NCBI GenBank assembly: GCA_019745775.1
Contig: JAIESR010000016.1
Location: 1-34,205 of the forward strand
DNA length: 34,205 nt
From: Xanthobacteraceae bacterium
GTDB taxonomy: Bacteria > Pseudomonadota > Alphaproteobacteria > Rhizobiales > Xanthobacteraceae
Reading direction: 5' to 3'
Shown here: in pieces, positions 33,663-34,205 of the stretch
How the letters are laid out: the number at the start of each line of letters is the position of its first letter
How positions within the stretch are numbered: position 1 is the first letter of the stretch
The notes under the pieces: model-generated
The model's input: the letters and a program-made list of their open reading frames with translations, nothing else
Database searches by the model: none
What the model was told of the DNA's origin: nothing
Made by a program: the position numbers and the translations under genes

Positions 33663-34025
33663 TCAGATCACGACGAAGATTTCGTCGCCGCGCTTGACCA
33701 CATTGTACTTCCTGAGCTTCAGCTTGCGATCGCCGATGCACTCGCCGGTCTTGAGGTCGTACTCGTAACCGTGCCAGGGGCAGGCGAAATGCACGTTCTC
33801 GCCGAAGGTTTGCCCCTCGTAGGTCTTGTCCGCGTTGAGGATGTCGACGACGTTGTTGACCAGGATGCCTTCGCAGGCCGGCCCGCCGGCATGCACGCAG
33901 TAGTTCGAATAGGCGAAATAGTCACCGTCCTTGAAGAACACGCCGACCTCGTGCTGGCCGGAGACGACGATGCGGCGGTCTCCGTCCTTCAGCTCGGACG
34001 CCTTGGCGACAAAACACTCGGCCAT
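33663..34025 (-). CDS. Rieske [2Fe-2S] ferredoxin
   Basis: 120 residues, a free-standing Rieske protein without signal peptide. Cluster ligands are Cys43-x-His45 (CVHAGGPACEG) and Cys82-x2-His85 (CPWHGYEYDLKTGE). The two motifs are 36 residues apart, about twice the usual 15-17, owing to an inserted VNNVVDILNADKTYEGQTFG segment. It would pass electrons to an oxygenase or other redox enzyme; none is in the window, and the gene may instead serve the adjacent amidohydrolase-linked pathway. AAAGGAGA lies upstream of ATG 34025. First gene of the operon. Confidence 0.93.
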   Translation of the reverse strand: MAECFVAKASELKDGDRRIVVSGQHEVGVFFKDGDYFAYSNYCVHAGGPACEGILVNNVVDILNADKTYEGQTFGENVHFACPWHGYEYDLKTGECIGDRKLKLRKYNVVKRGDEIFVVI

Positions 34026-34085
34026 GCCTGCGATTCTCCTTTGGGCGCTTCTGGTTTGGGCTCTTTCAGGGCTCCTTTGAACCGT

Positions 34086-34115
34086 TCTATAGCATCGAAT
34101 TCCGCGCTTCGTCAG
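34086..34115 (-). promoter_or_regulatory. Putative promoter of the Rieske/amidohydrolase operon
   Basis: Read on the minus strand: CTGACG (34115-34110), 18-nt spacer, TATAGA (34091-34086), about 60 bp before the Rieske start. The remaining 34116-34205 is AT-richer, with no gene recognised. Confidence 0.4.
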
Positions 34116-34205
34116 CCCTGGCGCGATTGACTAGGGTCAGAACTCATTAATTTTTTCGAGCTGACAATACGATCCTGATTCGTTTTTGGAAGGGGATCGC
34201 AGTCA

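Overview
This 34.2 kb window looks like chromosomal DNA of a GC-rich alphaproteobacterium, most likely of the order Hyphomicrobiales (Bradyrhizobium/Xanthobacter/Rhodoplanes-like). The grounds are strong GC bias at third codon positions, a homospermidine synthase, speF-type leaders before ornithine decarboxylases, Bug-type solute-binding proteins, and short palindromic repeats of the GTAGGGTGGG and ATGGCCGGG kinds that are typical of that group. No rRNA, tRNA, CRISPR array, insertion sequence or prophage was seen. The species cannot be named from the sequence alone.

Layout. (1) 1-1.5 kb: the edge of an AT-richer HigA-like antitoxin gene, then an M24-fold enzyme with altered metal ligands. (2) 1.6-6.65 kb: a Bug solute-binding protein facing away from two tandem 14-helix MFS exporters and a split YeeE/YedE sulfur-transport pair. 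(3) 6.8-13.65 kb: an SDR oxidoreductase, then the nitrile hydratase operon (cobalt-type alpha, a DUF6925-like protein, beta, accessory protein) with ATGA overlaps, followed by a TPR/glycosyltransferase gene. Pointing towards it is a NicO/RcnA-type nickel/cobalt transporter with its DUF1007 partner, a plausible cobalt-handling module for the hydratase. (4) 13.7-19.3 kb: a gamma-glutamyltransferase-family enzyme, then a lower-GC surface-glycan patch (NeuD-like acyltransferase, GT2 glycosyltransferase, large membrane protein). (5) 19.3-25.3 kb: an M3 peptidase and an apparent catabolic run (DapA-fold lyase, Bug binding protein, LLM flavin monooxygenase, small membrane protein). (6) 25.3-30.8 kb: a polyamine locus. 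(7) 30.8-34.1 kb: a small unknown protein, a WD40 protein, and an amidohydrolase with a Rieske ferredoxin.

The polyamine locus is the most striking part. Two paralogous fold-III ornithine decarboxylases bracket a GNAT acetyltransferase and homospermidine synthase. Together they give the route ornithine to putrescine to sym-homospermidine. Each decarboxylase has its own leader of roughly 430 nt, and both leaders share the same promoter spacing, hairpin order and conserved blocks. One hairpin keeps its pairing while its sequence changes. A 7-nt complementarity between the first hairpin's loop region and a distal block is kept in both copies, which suggests a long-range pseudoknot in a polyamine or ornithine sensing leader.
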